Below are positions 40,236-50,514 of a DNA stretch of 64,000 nucleotides, piece by piece. Made by a program: the position numbers and the translations under genes. Under the pieces are notes generated by a model. The model searched no databases, had not been told where the DNA came from, and worked only from the letters and a program-made list of their open reading frames with translations. Positions within the stretch are counted from its first letter, which is position 1; each line of letters begins with the position of its first letter. The DNA comes from Ramlibacter tataouinensis TTB310 (GTDB lineage: Bacteria; Pseudomonadota; Gammaproteobacteria; Burkholderiales; Burkholderiaceae_C): assembly GCF_000215705.1 (NCBI RefSeq), contig NC_015677.1, positions 2,306,001 to 2,370,000 of the forward strand. Direction: 5' to 3'.

Positions 40236-42210
40236 AGCCGCCTCCATCCAGGCGACCATCGACCGCTCGCGCCACACGGTGCTGGTGGTGGACGACAACC
40301 CCGCGACCCGCTACTCCACCGGGCGCGTGGTCCGGGCCGCCGGCTTCCGGATGGCCGAGGCCGGCACCGGGGAAGAAGCGCTGGCCCTGTGCGCCCAGGG
40401 CACGGTTTCGGCGGTGGTGCTGGACGTGCACCTGCCCGACACCAACGGCTTCGAGGTCTGCCGCGTGCTGCGGTCGCAGCCGCCCACCCGCCTGCTTCCC
40501 GTCGTGCACCTGTCGGCGGCCTTCGTGCGCAACGAGCACCACGTGACCGGCCTGGACGCCGGGGCGGATGCCTACCTGGTGCACCCGGTCGAACCCGCCG
40601 TGCTGGTGGCCACGCTGCAGGCGCTGATACGGGCGCGGATGGCGGAAGACGACCTGCGCCGCAGCGAAGGCCGGCTTCGCGCCATCTACGACCAGGCGCA
40701 GAGCGGCATCGCCGTCATCGACGAGCAAGGGCGCTTCCTCGACGCCAATCCGGCGATGCTGGGCATGCTCGGCCGCCGGCAGGACGAGGTGCTGCATCGC
40801 GGCGTCCTGGACCTGGTGCCCCCCGGCCACCGTGATCGCGTGGGCCCGGTGCTGGCCGCGGGCGGCGCAGCCTGGCGCGGCGACTTCCCGCTGCTGCACG
40901 CCAGCGGCCGGCCGGTCCATCTGCAGTGGAGCCTCTCGCAGCCGGCGGGCGGCGGCGCGCGCATCGCCACCGCCATCGATGTGTCCGAGAAGCACGAGCT
41001 CGAGGAGCGCCGCCGCGACCTGCTGGAACGCGAGCAGGCGGCCCGTGCCGAGGCCGAGCGCCTCAGCCGGACCAAGGACGATTTCATCGCCGTGCTGTCG
41101 CACGAGCTGCGCACGCCGCTGAACGCCATCATCGGATGGGTGCACATCCTCAAGCGGCGCAACGCCACGCCCGAGACCGGCAAGGGCCTGGACGCGATCG
41201 AGCGCAACGTGAAGACCCAGGCGCGGATCATCAGCGACATCCTGGACGTGTCGCGGATCAATTCGGGCAAGCTGCAGCTGGAGGCCCAGTGGATCGACCC
41301 GGCGGATCTGGTCCGCAGCTCGCTGGCTTCGCTGGCCACGGTGCTGGAGGAGCGGCAGGTCAGGGTCGACACCGATTTCCAGCGGGCGGACGAGCCGGCG
41401 CTCCTGGACCCGGCCCGCTACCAGCAGATCTTCTGGAACCTGATGACCAATGCCATCAAGTTCTCGCCCGTCGGCGGCCGGGTGGAGGTGAGCCTTGCGC
41501 GCGAAGGGGACCGGCTGCGCCTGGACGTGCGTGATTTCGGCGTCGGCATCAAGCCCGAGTTCATCCCCCATCTGTTCGACCGTTTCACGCAGAGCGACTC
41601 GCCGGGCAATCGCCGCCATGGCGGGCTGGGACTGGGGCTGTCCATCGTCAAGCACCTGGTCGATCTGCACGGCGGCACGGTCGAAGCCGTGAGCGACGGG
41701 CCCGGCCTTGGCACGCTGATGCGCGTCGTGTTGCCCACCTCCCAGGCGGCGGCAGAGCTTGCCTTGCTGACGGCGCCGGAGCAGGACGAACAGGCGACGC
41801 AGGACGCGCTCTCGCTCAGGGGCGTGGACGTGCTGGTGGTGGAGGACGACCGCGAGGCTGGCGAGATGATGAGCATCGTGCTCGCCGACCGCGGTGCCGA
41901 GGTTCGGCTGGCCGCCGATTACAGCAGTGCCGTCGCCCAGTTGGACCGTCACCGCCCGGACATGCTGATCAGCGACATCGGCTTGCCGGGCCGCGACGGC
42001 TACGAGCTCGCGCGCCATGTGCGGCAGCAGGAGGCCCACTCGGCCGGCGACCCCTATCTTCCATTGATCGCCCTGACCGCCTTCGCGCGTCCGCAAGACC
42101 AGAGAAAGGCGCTGGAGGCAGGCTTCGATCTCCACCTGGCCAAGCCGCTGAAGCCGCTGGCGCTGCTGACGGCCATCCAGGAATTGCTGGCGCGCCGCCA
42201 CCACGCTTGA
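40228..42210 (+). CDS. Hybrid sensor: REC-PAS-HisKA-HATPase-REC
   Basis: The 660-residue protein has an N-terminal receiver (about 15-135; VLVVDDNPATRYS, phospho-Asp in VVLDVHLPDTNGFE), a PAS domain (about 150-250; GRLRAIYDQAQSGIAVIDEQG), HisKA with FIAVLSHELRTPLNAIIGW, HATPase_c (NLMTNAIKFSPVGG, GGLGLGLSIVKHLVDLH) and a C-terminal receiver (DVLVVEDDREAGEM, LISDIGLPGRDGYE). No DNA-binding output is present. The GTG start overlaps the kinase before it. The first receiver may be its target. Confidence 0.92.
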   Translation: MDRAASIQATIDRSRHTVLVVDDNPATRYSTGRVVRAAGFRMAEAGTGEEALALCAQGTVSAVVLDVHLPDTNGFEVCRVLRSQPPTRLLPVVHLSAAFVRNEHHVTGLDAGADAYLVHPVEPAVLVATLQALIRARMAEDDLRRSEGRLRAIYDQAQSGIAVIDEQGRFLDANPAMLGMLGRRQDEVLHRGVLDLVPPGHRDRVGPVLAAGGAAWRGDFPLLHASGRPVHLQWSLSQPAGGGARIATAIDVSEKHELEERRRDLLEREQAARAEAERLSRTKDDFIAVLSHELRTPLNAIIGWVHILKRRNATPETGKGLDAIERNVKTQARIISDILDVSRINSGKLQLEAQWIDPADLVRSSLASLATVLEERQVRVDTDFQRADEPALLDPARYQQIFWNLMTNAIKFSPVGGRVEVSLAREGDRLRLDVRDFGVGIKPEFIPHLFDRFTQSDSPGNRRHGGLGLGLSIVKHLVDLHGGTVEAVSDGPGLGTLMRVVLPTSQAAAELALLTAPEQDEQATQDALSLRGVDVLVVEDDREAGEMMSIVLADRGAEVRLAADYSSAVAQLDRHRPDMLISDIGLPGRDGYELARHVRQQEAHSAGDPYLPLIALTAFARPQDQRKALEAGFDLHLAKPLKPLALLTAIQELLARRHHA

Positions 42211-42305
42211 CGGTGCCCTCTAGGTTCTGCATGCGATCGCTCATATAGTTGAGCCACAGCAGTGCCGCATCCGCGTGGATCGCGGCTGTTCAGGGAGGAA
42301 ACTTG

Positions 42306-43061
42306 ATGAAGCACTTGCATACCCGCCTGCTCGGCGCGGCGGTCCTGTCCACCCTCGTGGGCGCGTTGGCGGCTTGTGGTGGGGGAGGCGACGATACGCC
42401 GCCGCCGGCCGCGAACGTGGCGGGTCTCTGGACCGGCATCACCAGCAACGGCCGGGCCGTGATAGCCCTGACCTTCCAGAGTGGCAGCACCTGGGCGTTG
42501 TATTCAGTGCTGGGCAACCCCGGCGTCATCGGCGGCGCCGTCCAGGCCAATGGCTCGGTCTCAGGCAGGACCATCAACGGCGGCCCCGACGCACGGGATT
42601 TCAGCCTCGAAGCCGGCGTCGTCTCCCCGGTGACGCTGACGGCAACGGTCAATCCCCGGCAGAGCATCTCCGGCTCCGTCTCGGGGAGCAGTACCGGGAC
42701 CTTCTCCGGCTCCTACAACACCGCATTCGATCAAACCCCCAGCCTGGCCACCGTCACGGGGGTCTATGCAGGCTCAGGCACCGTCGGCGGCGGCTCCGAA
42801 CCGGCTTCGGTGGCGCTGGCTGCCGATGGCACTCTAAGCGGCAGCTCCAGCTCCGGTTGTACCTATGCCGGCACGGTCACACCGCGCACGGACGGCAACG
42901 CATACAACGTGAGCGTCATCTTCGGCGGTGGTGTCTGCGCCCTCGGCTCCGCCACGGTGAACGGCGTGGCCATCTACGACAGCGGGGCCCGGCGCCTTTA
43001 CGCCGCAGCCCTCAACGGCAACAGGACCGACGGATTCCTCTTCCTGGGCACGAAGCCCTGA
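42306..43061 (+). CDS. Exported lipoprotein, hypothetical
   Basis: The 251-residue protein has a lipobox (GALAACGGGGDD, Cys at about 24) after a signal peptide starting MKHLHTRLLGAAV. The mature part is Gly/Ser/Thr-rich with beta-strand repeats (GLWTGITSNGRAVIALTF, GVYAGSGTVGGGSEPASVAL) as in many proteobacterial outer-membrane lipoproteins of unknown function. GGAGGAAAC lies before the ATG. It is 95 bp downstream of the hybrid kinase. Confidence 0.78.
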   Translation: MKHLHTRLLGAAVLSTLVGALAACGGGGDDTPPPAANVAGLWTGITSNGRAVIALTFQSGSTWALYSVLGNPGVIGGAVQANGSVSGRTINGGPDARDFSLEAGVVSPVTLTATVNPRQSISGSVSGSSTGTFSGSYNTAFDQTPSLATVTGVYAGSGTVGGGSEPASVALAADGTLSGSSSSGCTYAGTVTPRTDGNAYNVSVIFGGGVCALGSATVNGVAIYDSGARRLYAAALNGNRTDGFLFLGTKP

Positions 43062-43068
43062 CAGTACC

Positions 43069-43091
43069 GCGCCCGCGCGGATCGCGGGCGC
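43069..43091. terminator. Hairpin between the lipoprotein gene and tRNA-Arg
   Basis: GCGCCCGCG-CGGAT-CGCGGGCGC is a perfect 9-bp stem directly after the lipoprotein stop codon and downstream of the convergent tRNA-Arg. There is no T run, so intrinsic termination is uncertain. Confidence 0.45.
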
Positions 43092-43126
43092 ATCAAGGCC
43101 GCGCATGCACGGGCTCTGGAAGAGGC

Positions 43127-43203
43127 TGGCCTGCCCGGAGGGAATCGAACCCCCGACCCACAGCTTAGAAGGCTGTTGCTCTATCCAACTGAGCTACGGG
43201 CAG
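43127..43203 (-). tRNA. tRNA-Arg(TCT)
   Basis: On the minus strand a 77-nt cloverleaf is formed with encoded CCA. The acceptor arm is CTGCCCG/CGGGCAG, the anticodon stem ACAGC/GCTGT encloses CTTCTAA (anticodon TCT, reading AGA), and the T-loop is TTCGATT. All arms pair. Confidence 0.95.
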
Positions 43204-43286
43204 ATGCGCGACCGGCGGCGCGGGGCGATTCTCGCATTTCACGCGGCCGCGGCACCGGGCGCGGTCCGCGGCACGGCGCGGCGGCG

Positions 43287-43484
43287 CTACACGGCCACGC
43301 TGCTTTGAGGCGCCCGCAGCGCGGGTCGCTGCTCCTGGGGTTCGGCGCTCTCGGCCATCAGGCACCAGTTGCACCGCTCGCCCTCGCCCACGCTGATCAG
43401 CACATGCTCGGCACGGCAGTAGTGCCGCCACATGCGATTGCGCTGCGCGTTGGACCGGCGCTCGTCCGGTAGGGCCTCGTTCAC
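43287..43484 (-). CDS. Small conserved-looking Cys-containing protein
   Basis: The 65-residue protein has ERRSNAQRNRMWRHYCRAEH and GEGERCNWCLMAE, with a Cys-x2-Cys and a further Cys/His set that may bind zinc. The start is GTG with GGGAGA eight bases before. I recall similar short proteins in Comamonadaceae but not a name. It lies just outside the tRNA-Pro-flanked island. Confidence 0.55.
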   Translation of the reverse strand: MNEALPDERRSNAQRNRMWRHYCRAEHVLISVGEGERCNWCLMAESAEPQEQRPALRAPQSSVAV

Positions 43485-43559
43485 GTTTTCTCCCGATCGA
43501 TGGTGTCGCTGGGGCGATTGTTCGGCAGGTCAGCAGCCTCAGCTGTAGGACGAGAACCA

Positions 43560-43600
43560 TGGTCGGAGCGATAGGATCCCACCTACGATCTTCTAGTCCA
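43560..43600. other. Distal att site (degenerate copy of tRNA-Pro 3' end)
   Basis: The first 18 bp are identical to tRNA-Pro 46106-46123. The match continues with one indel and several changes (ACCTACGA, TCT-GTCC parts) for about 40 bp. The copy lacks the anticodon and 5' half, so it is not a tRNA gene. From here to 43800 I see no gene. Confidence 0.75.
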
Positions 43601-43800
43601 ATTTGCAGGGCAAACATTGCGGATCAAGGACTTAGGCAGGACTCTTCTTACGGCGCGCTGGTTTCGGAAGGGGACTTTTTCCCGAATATCCACGCCGCTG
43701 CACGAGCGAGGCACGCCCGAGTTGTGCACAGCGCCTGTGGGCAGCTCTGACGCGGCCGTGAGGCCCCCTCTTGTGAGGCGCCTCTTCTACCAAGCTCAGC

Positions 43801-44196
43801 TCACCGTGCAGCTTCGCATCGGGACGCAACGCACGCAACCTCCGGTGGTGATGGCTGACCTGCTGGGCACATAACGCCTTCTATCTGTCCCAGGCGCTCG
43901 CGTGCTGTATTCGCCAAGCTGCGCTGACCCCCTGCCGCAGCGCTGGCAGCGGCCGCGGCCGCTGCCGCTGATGGTGCAATCAGGGAGTAGGGCTGATAGA
44001 AAACTTCCAGGCAATAGCGCGTGCCGGAGAACACGAGCACGCCACACTGATCGCGCTCGCATGGTATGTCCACGCCTAAGCCGCGGGCTTCGGCCTCCTT
44101 GGCGTTTGCTTCCGCAACGGCATCCTCATAGCTGTCGGACGAGCTTCCGCAGGCGCACAGGATTGACAGTGCAAGCGGGGTCAGAACCTTCAACAT
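43801..44196 (-). CDS. Island lipoprotein, hypothetical
   Basis: The 131-residue protein has a lipobox (LALSILCACGSSSDS, Cys about 16) and a mature part with two Cys pairs (IPCERDQCGVL and CVASRCEAAR) and an Ala-rich run of about 15 residues (APSAAAAAAAASAAA). GGGAGG precedes the ATG. Codon use is less GC-biased than in neighbouring chromosomal genes. No family recognised. Confidence 0.6.
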   Translation of the reverse strand: MLKVLTPLALSILCACGSSSDSYEDAVAEANAKEAEARGLGVDIPCERDQCGVLVFSGTRYCLEVFYQPYSLIAPSAAAAAAAASAAAGGQRSLANTARERLGQIEGVMCPAGQPSPPEVACVASRCEAAR

Positions 44197-44543
44197 GGAC
44201 GACCTCCCAGGCACAGCGTACCTCAGCCTTCATGGCGGTGGCTACTAGTGAGGGCGCCTCAGATGCTCAGCGGATAGGCAACCGTACCGATCCGTGCCGC
44301 GAGCTAAGACGTTACCCTGACGGAGTCAACCTTGAGGCTGTGCGCCAGCTTGCGAACGTGTGCACGCCTGGGCTGGTGAAGAATTCGACCGGCTCATAGC
44401 CCGCATCAGAGGTGCACGGATATGTGGTGCACCAACACGCGCTTAATAGTGAACTGTTGGTTAGCTGGTTGGCGGCTACGTGAGACATCGAAAGGCGCAG
44501 ACGACGGAGGCAACGCGATAGCGAGCCTAATCTGCGACTGCAT
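44197..44543. other. Non-coding stretch inside the island
   Basis: About 347 bp of lower-GC DNA separates the lipoprotein gene from the possible DUF6941 gene. Short open frames on both strands here have no ribosome binding site and atypical composition. I see no repeat or RNA structure I can support. Confidence 0.5.
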
Positions 44544-45038
44544 CTACTGCGGTAGAACACCCTTGCGAATCTCATACCGCAAGCTAATGGTAGCTCCTGC
44601 GAATGTAACCCTCGCTTGCTTGACGCCAAACGACTTGATCAACAGTGGCTCAGCTGTCGAGATCAGATTGGCGGAGCCACCAGGTTGTATCGTCACCGTC
44701 AAGGTCTTTTCCGGACCGCCTTCAGCCAACTGTATGGTCACGGGGCCTGTCCCCTCAACCCCTCCAATCGTGATCATGAAAGCCAATCGACCGATGCCAT
44801 ACGGAACTTCGTCAGTTGGAGGCGGGGCATCAGCAGGGACCTGCAAAATTACAATAAGGTCTGGGTACAGACCGATTGCCATCACTTTGCCAGTGCTCTC
44901 AGTACGGATGTCGTCAGCAAGGTAGAGGCGGGCATGCGGCTCACTAACGACCTCGAACGCCGCCCCGGCTTCTCCCCCCCCCGGTTTCGAAGTATTTGAC
45001 GACTTCTTCGGAGTGCTCTTTGAAGCTCGCGTCACCAT
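44544..45038 (-). CDS. Hypothetical protein, DUF6941-like
   Basis: The 164-residue protein has a Lys/Ser-rich N-terminus (STPKKSSNTSKPGGG) and a beta-rich domain with HARLYLADDIRTESTGKVMA, IGLYPDLIVILQVP and GRLAFMITIGG. This pattern resembles DUF6941, small proteins of unknown role. It starts 13 bp after the hicB stop with GAGAGGGA as ribosome binding site, so it is probably co-transcribed with the toxin-antitoxin pair. Confidence 0.6.
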   Translation of the reverse strand: MVTRASKSTPKKSSNTSKPGGGEAGAAFEVVSEPHARLYLADDIRTESTGKVMAIGLYPDLIVILQVPADAPPPTDEVPYGIGRLAFMITIGGVEGTGPVTIQLAEGGPEKTLTVTIQPGGSANLISTAEPLLIKSFGVKQARVTFAGATISLRYEIRKGVLPQ

Positions 45039-45051
45039 TCAACAATCCCTC

Positions 45052-45657
45052 TCAGCGCACAAGCGTGCGCTCGCCGGCACGAACGTTTGTGTAATTCATA
45101 GCTTCAGCAGCACCAAGTGTCATCATCAGCGGCTTTGATCTCGCTGGAAGTGAATCAATGATTTCGGTCGACTCCACTCTTTGGGTTGACGGCGTCAGAG
45201 CAACGTACGTTCGGTTGTCGTTGTAGATGCTGAGTCGAGCGTCTGACAGTCTGCTCTCCAATGCACGGCGTATCTCATCCCGAGCATCTGCTGTAGAGAG
45301 ATACCGCGCCAATGCTGTGGCGATCAACTGATTGAGACTTGTACCTTCCAAGTCGGCCCGTTCCGCAGCCTGCATGTGGAGGCGTCGTGAGATACGCAGG
45401 GCGATCTTCCCACTACATTCATCATAGTTTGCGGGGTCGGGCAGCTTTTGACCCGCGGCGAGGTGCGCCTGAATCCATGACGTGGCTGCGCCTTCTAAGC
45501 TGCTAAGCGCCTCATCACCAGTCTTTCCGGAACCGATACAGCCGGGCAACTCGTGCACCGTTGCCACGTACCCGCCGTCAGGATCCACAGTGAGTCTCCT
45601 GACATAAGTGCTTGGTAGCCCTCGCTGAGCACTTTTCGAACCAATGTTTCTCGTCAT
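45052..45657 (-). CDS. hicB: HicB-family antitoxin with ribbon-helix-helix domain
   Basis: The 201-residue protein has an N-terminal HicB fold (residues 20-70; DPDGGYVATVHELPGCIGSGKTGDEAL) that would sequester the toxin, and a ribbon-helix-helix DNA-binding segment (about 88-120; GKIALRISRRLHMQAAERAD, SLNQLIATALARYLS). An unusual extra C-terminal region of about 80 residues follows (RTYVALTPSTQRVES). The ATG at 45657 is favoured by AGGA spacing; one at 45663 overlaps the toxin stop as ATGA. It follows the toxin gene directly. Confidence 0.85.
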   Translation of the reverse strand: MTRNIGSKSAQRGLPSTYVRRLTVDPDGGYVATVHELPGCIGSGKTGDEALSSLEGAATSWIQAHLAAGQKLPDPANYDECSGKIALRISRRLHMQAAERADLEGTSLNQLIATALARYLSTADARDEIRRALESRLSDARLSIYNDNRTYVALTPSTQRVESTEIIDSLPARSKPLMMTLGAAEAMNYTNVRAGERTLVR

Positions 45658-45659
45658 CT

Positions 45660-45947
45660 TCATTCCTGCTGCTGTAGATGCAAACGCCACTCATCAAGAT
45701 CGTTGAGGAGCTGGTTCGCGACGCTGCGAACAACACCGATGGAAAGGTCGCCCGGATGCCCGGGAATCGTTAGCGGGGGCAGAGGTGGAGGATCGTGGCG
45801 CTCGAAGGTCGGCTCTTTGCCGCGATTGACCATCTTTCTCTCCACCTGCTTTGCAAGACTGCGCATGTAAGTGCTCGAACGACTACTCGGCGACTTCAGA
45901 ACCGCTCGGAGCTCCGCCTCGAGCTTGTTGATCTTACGCAAATTCAT
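45660..45947 (-). CDS. HicA-like toxin of a noncanonical subfamily
   Basis: The 95-residue basic protein precedes hicB. Its second half matches the HicA C-terminus pattern: PPLTIPGHPGDLSIGVVRSVANQLLNDLDEW (shown here as PPLTIPGHPGDL and GVVRSVANQL). Where canonical HicA has the GSHH catalytic loop, this one has RGKEPTFER, so the catalytic His is missing from that position. An N-terminal helix (NLRKINKLEAELRAVLK) is added. I recall HicB-linked proteins of this GKEPT type annotated only as hypothetical. No Shine-Dalgarno is clear; the message may be nearly leaderless. Confidence 0.65.
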   Translation of the reverse strand: MNLRKINKLEAELRAVLKSPSSRSSTYMRSLAKQVERKMVNRGKEPTFERHDPPPLPPLTIPGHPGDLSIGVVRSVANQLLNDLDEWRLHLQQQE

Positions 45948-45966
45948 GATATCGCGGGTGATATCA
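45947..45966. promoter_or_regulatory. Palindromic operator of the toxin-antitoxin operon
   Basis: TGATATC-GCGGGT-GATATCA has perfect 7-bp arms with a 6-bp spacer. It touches the first base of the toxin start codon. On the minus strand, TTGACC (45987-45982) and TATCAC (45963-45958) give a -35/-10 pair with an 18-bp spacer, so the palindrome covers the -10. Binding of HicB here would give autoregulation. Confidence 0.65.
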
Positions 45967-46070
45967 CCATCTTACTTCAACGGTCAACCAACCCTGCGTC
46001 GGACCGGCGATCGTTAGAGTTAGAAACACTCAGCGCAGTTAGAGAAGTGCTCAACTCTTGAGCAGGCCCG

Positions 46071-46102
46071 AAAAGACAAACCCCTTGATGAATCAAGGGG
46101 TT
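46071..46102 (-). terminator. Terminator of tRNA-Pro
   Basis: AACCCCTTGAT-GA-ATCAAGGGGTT forms a perfect 11-bp stem (46079-46102), and on the minus strand is followed by a T-rich tail (TGTCTTTT). It lies four bases past the tRNA 3' end. Confidence 0.8.
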
Positions 46103-46105
46103 AGC

Positions 46106-46182
<77 letters not shown>

Positions 46183-46223
46183 ACTGGCCGCCATTCTAGC
46201 GGCCGCCTTCGGCAGGAGGCCCC

Positions 46224-46613
46224 ATGACCATCCGCATCGTCCGCCTGGGCAGCCCGCGCGCCGCGGGCGAAGGCCTGCGCATCGGCACCGTGCGCCGGCC
46301 GCCGCGCGGCGTGCCCAAAAGCGAGTTCGCCACAGGCGACTGGTACGACGTGTGGTACCCCAACCTCGCGCCCAGCCAGGAGACGGTGCACATGGCGCTG
46401 GCCGCCCAGACCGACAAGGAATGGGCGGCCTTCACCCGCAAGTACAAGGCCGAGATGGCGCGGCCGGAGCCCAGCCGCACGCTGGACCTGCTGGCGGCGC
46501 TGTCGCGCACCGCCGACTTCTCGGTGGGCTGCTACTGCGCGGACGAGGCGCGCTGCCACCGCTCGCTGCTGCGCGAACTGCTCGCGCAGCGCGGGGCGGA
46601 CATCGCGCCCTGA
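46224..46613 (+). CDS. DUF488 family protein
   Basis: The 129-residue protein fits the small DUF488 type: RIGTVRRPPRGVPKSEFATG, DVWYPNLAPSQE, FTRKYKAEMA and the conserved FSVGCYCADEARCHRSLLRELL, whose Cys pair and His are the likely catalytic or metal-binding residues. Function unknown. It follows tRNA-Pro on the other strand, with normal high-GC codon use. Confidence 0.87.
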   Translation: MTIRIVRLGSPRAAGEGLRIGTVRRPPRGVPKSEFATGDWYDVWYPNLAPSQETVHMALAAQTDKEWAAFTRKYKAEMARPEPSRTLDLLAALSRTADFSVGCYCADEARCHRSLLRELLAQRGADIAP

Positions 46614-46630
46614 TCCCGCGCTGGTCAGCC

Positions 46631-47203
46631 TCAGTGCTTCTTGGCCTGTCCCGGCGGCATGCAGCCGTTGTCCTTCTTAGCCAGTCCCGGCGGGCAGTCG
46701 GCCCGGTTCTGCGTGGCGGACGAGGAGGAGGACGACGAACCGCTGGGCGAGGTCGCGGTGCTGCCGCTGCGGGTGCCGCTGCCGCCCAGCACGTTGACGT
46801 TGGTGGTCGTGCTGTTGGTCGCGTTCGCGCCCGCGCCCGAGGTCGAACCGCTGTCGGCGCCGGCGGCCGAGCGGGTGCCGGCGGTGCCGCTCACCGGCGC
46901 GCCCGTGCCGGCGGGACCGGACAAGGTGGTGCCGCTGCCCGTGGCCCCGCTGGTGGTGGCGCTGCCGGGGGTGGAACCGGCCGTCGCGCCGGGCTGCACG
47001 ATGGCGCCGCCACTGGCGCCCAGGGTGCCGCCCGTGGTAGCGCCGCCCCCGGTCACCGGTTCCTGGACGGACACGCTGCCGCCCGCGCCAGCGTTGGCGC
47101 CCGCTCCGGTGCCCGTCGCCGAAGTGCCCGCCGCGGTCTGCGCCACGGCGCCGCCGGCCAGGGCGGAAGCCAGCATTAAGCCGAAGAGTTTGCTGTTCAT
47201 CAT
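46631..47203 (-). CDS. Exported low-complexity Gly/Ser/Thr/Ala-rich protein
   Basis: The 190-residue protein has a signal peptide (MMNSKLFGLMLASALAGGAVA) and a long Gly/Ser/Thr/Ala-rich region without repeats of fixed length. It ends in CPPGLAKKDNGCMPPGQAKKH, a two-fold CxPPGxAKK motif also seen at the C-terminus of other Burkholderiales exported proteins. AAGGAG precedes the ATG. Function unknown; it follows boxB but a link to benzoate metabolism is not expected. Confidence 0.7.
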   Translation of the reverse strand: MMNSKLFGLMLASALAGGAVAQTAAGTSATGTGAGANAGAGGSVSVQEPVTGGGATTGGTLGASGGAIVQPGATAGSTPGSATTSGATGSGTTLSGPAGTGAPVSGTAGTRSAAGADSGSTSGAGANATNSTTTNVNVLGGSGTRSGSTATSPSGSSSSSSSATQNRADCPPGLAKKDNGCMPPGQAKKH

Positions 47204-47349
47204 CACGATCTCCTTGTCAGAACCCCGGCGCAAGGGCTGCGCCGGGTGTGGAGTCATCGTGAACCGTCCTGCAGGCGGCTGGCATCGGACATGGGAAACT
47301 TTCCCAGCAGGCCAATGCCGCGCAGGCCGTAGGACACGGCCGCTCTGCT

Positions 47350-48774
<1,425 letters not shown>

Positions 48775-48801
48775 GGTGTGTCCTTCAATCCAGTGTCTGT
48801 C

Positions 48802-50493
<1,692 letters not shown>

Positions 50494-50514
50494 GGCACTT
50501 GTCTCCTTGGGTCT

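Noticed and set aside
43560..43600. Second tRNA-Pro gene
   Set aside because: Only the 3' part is present, with an indel and several changes, and there is no anticodon arm; it is an att-site remnant.
43617..43874. Plus-strand open frames in the island end (43559-43874)
   Set aside because: No ribosome binding site, no recognisable protein, overlap with the att remnant and the lipoprotein gene on the other strand.
44422..44999. Plus-strand open frames opposite the DUF6941-like gene
   Set aside because: The minus-strand frame has a good ribosome binding site and fits the operon; the plus frames do not.
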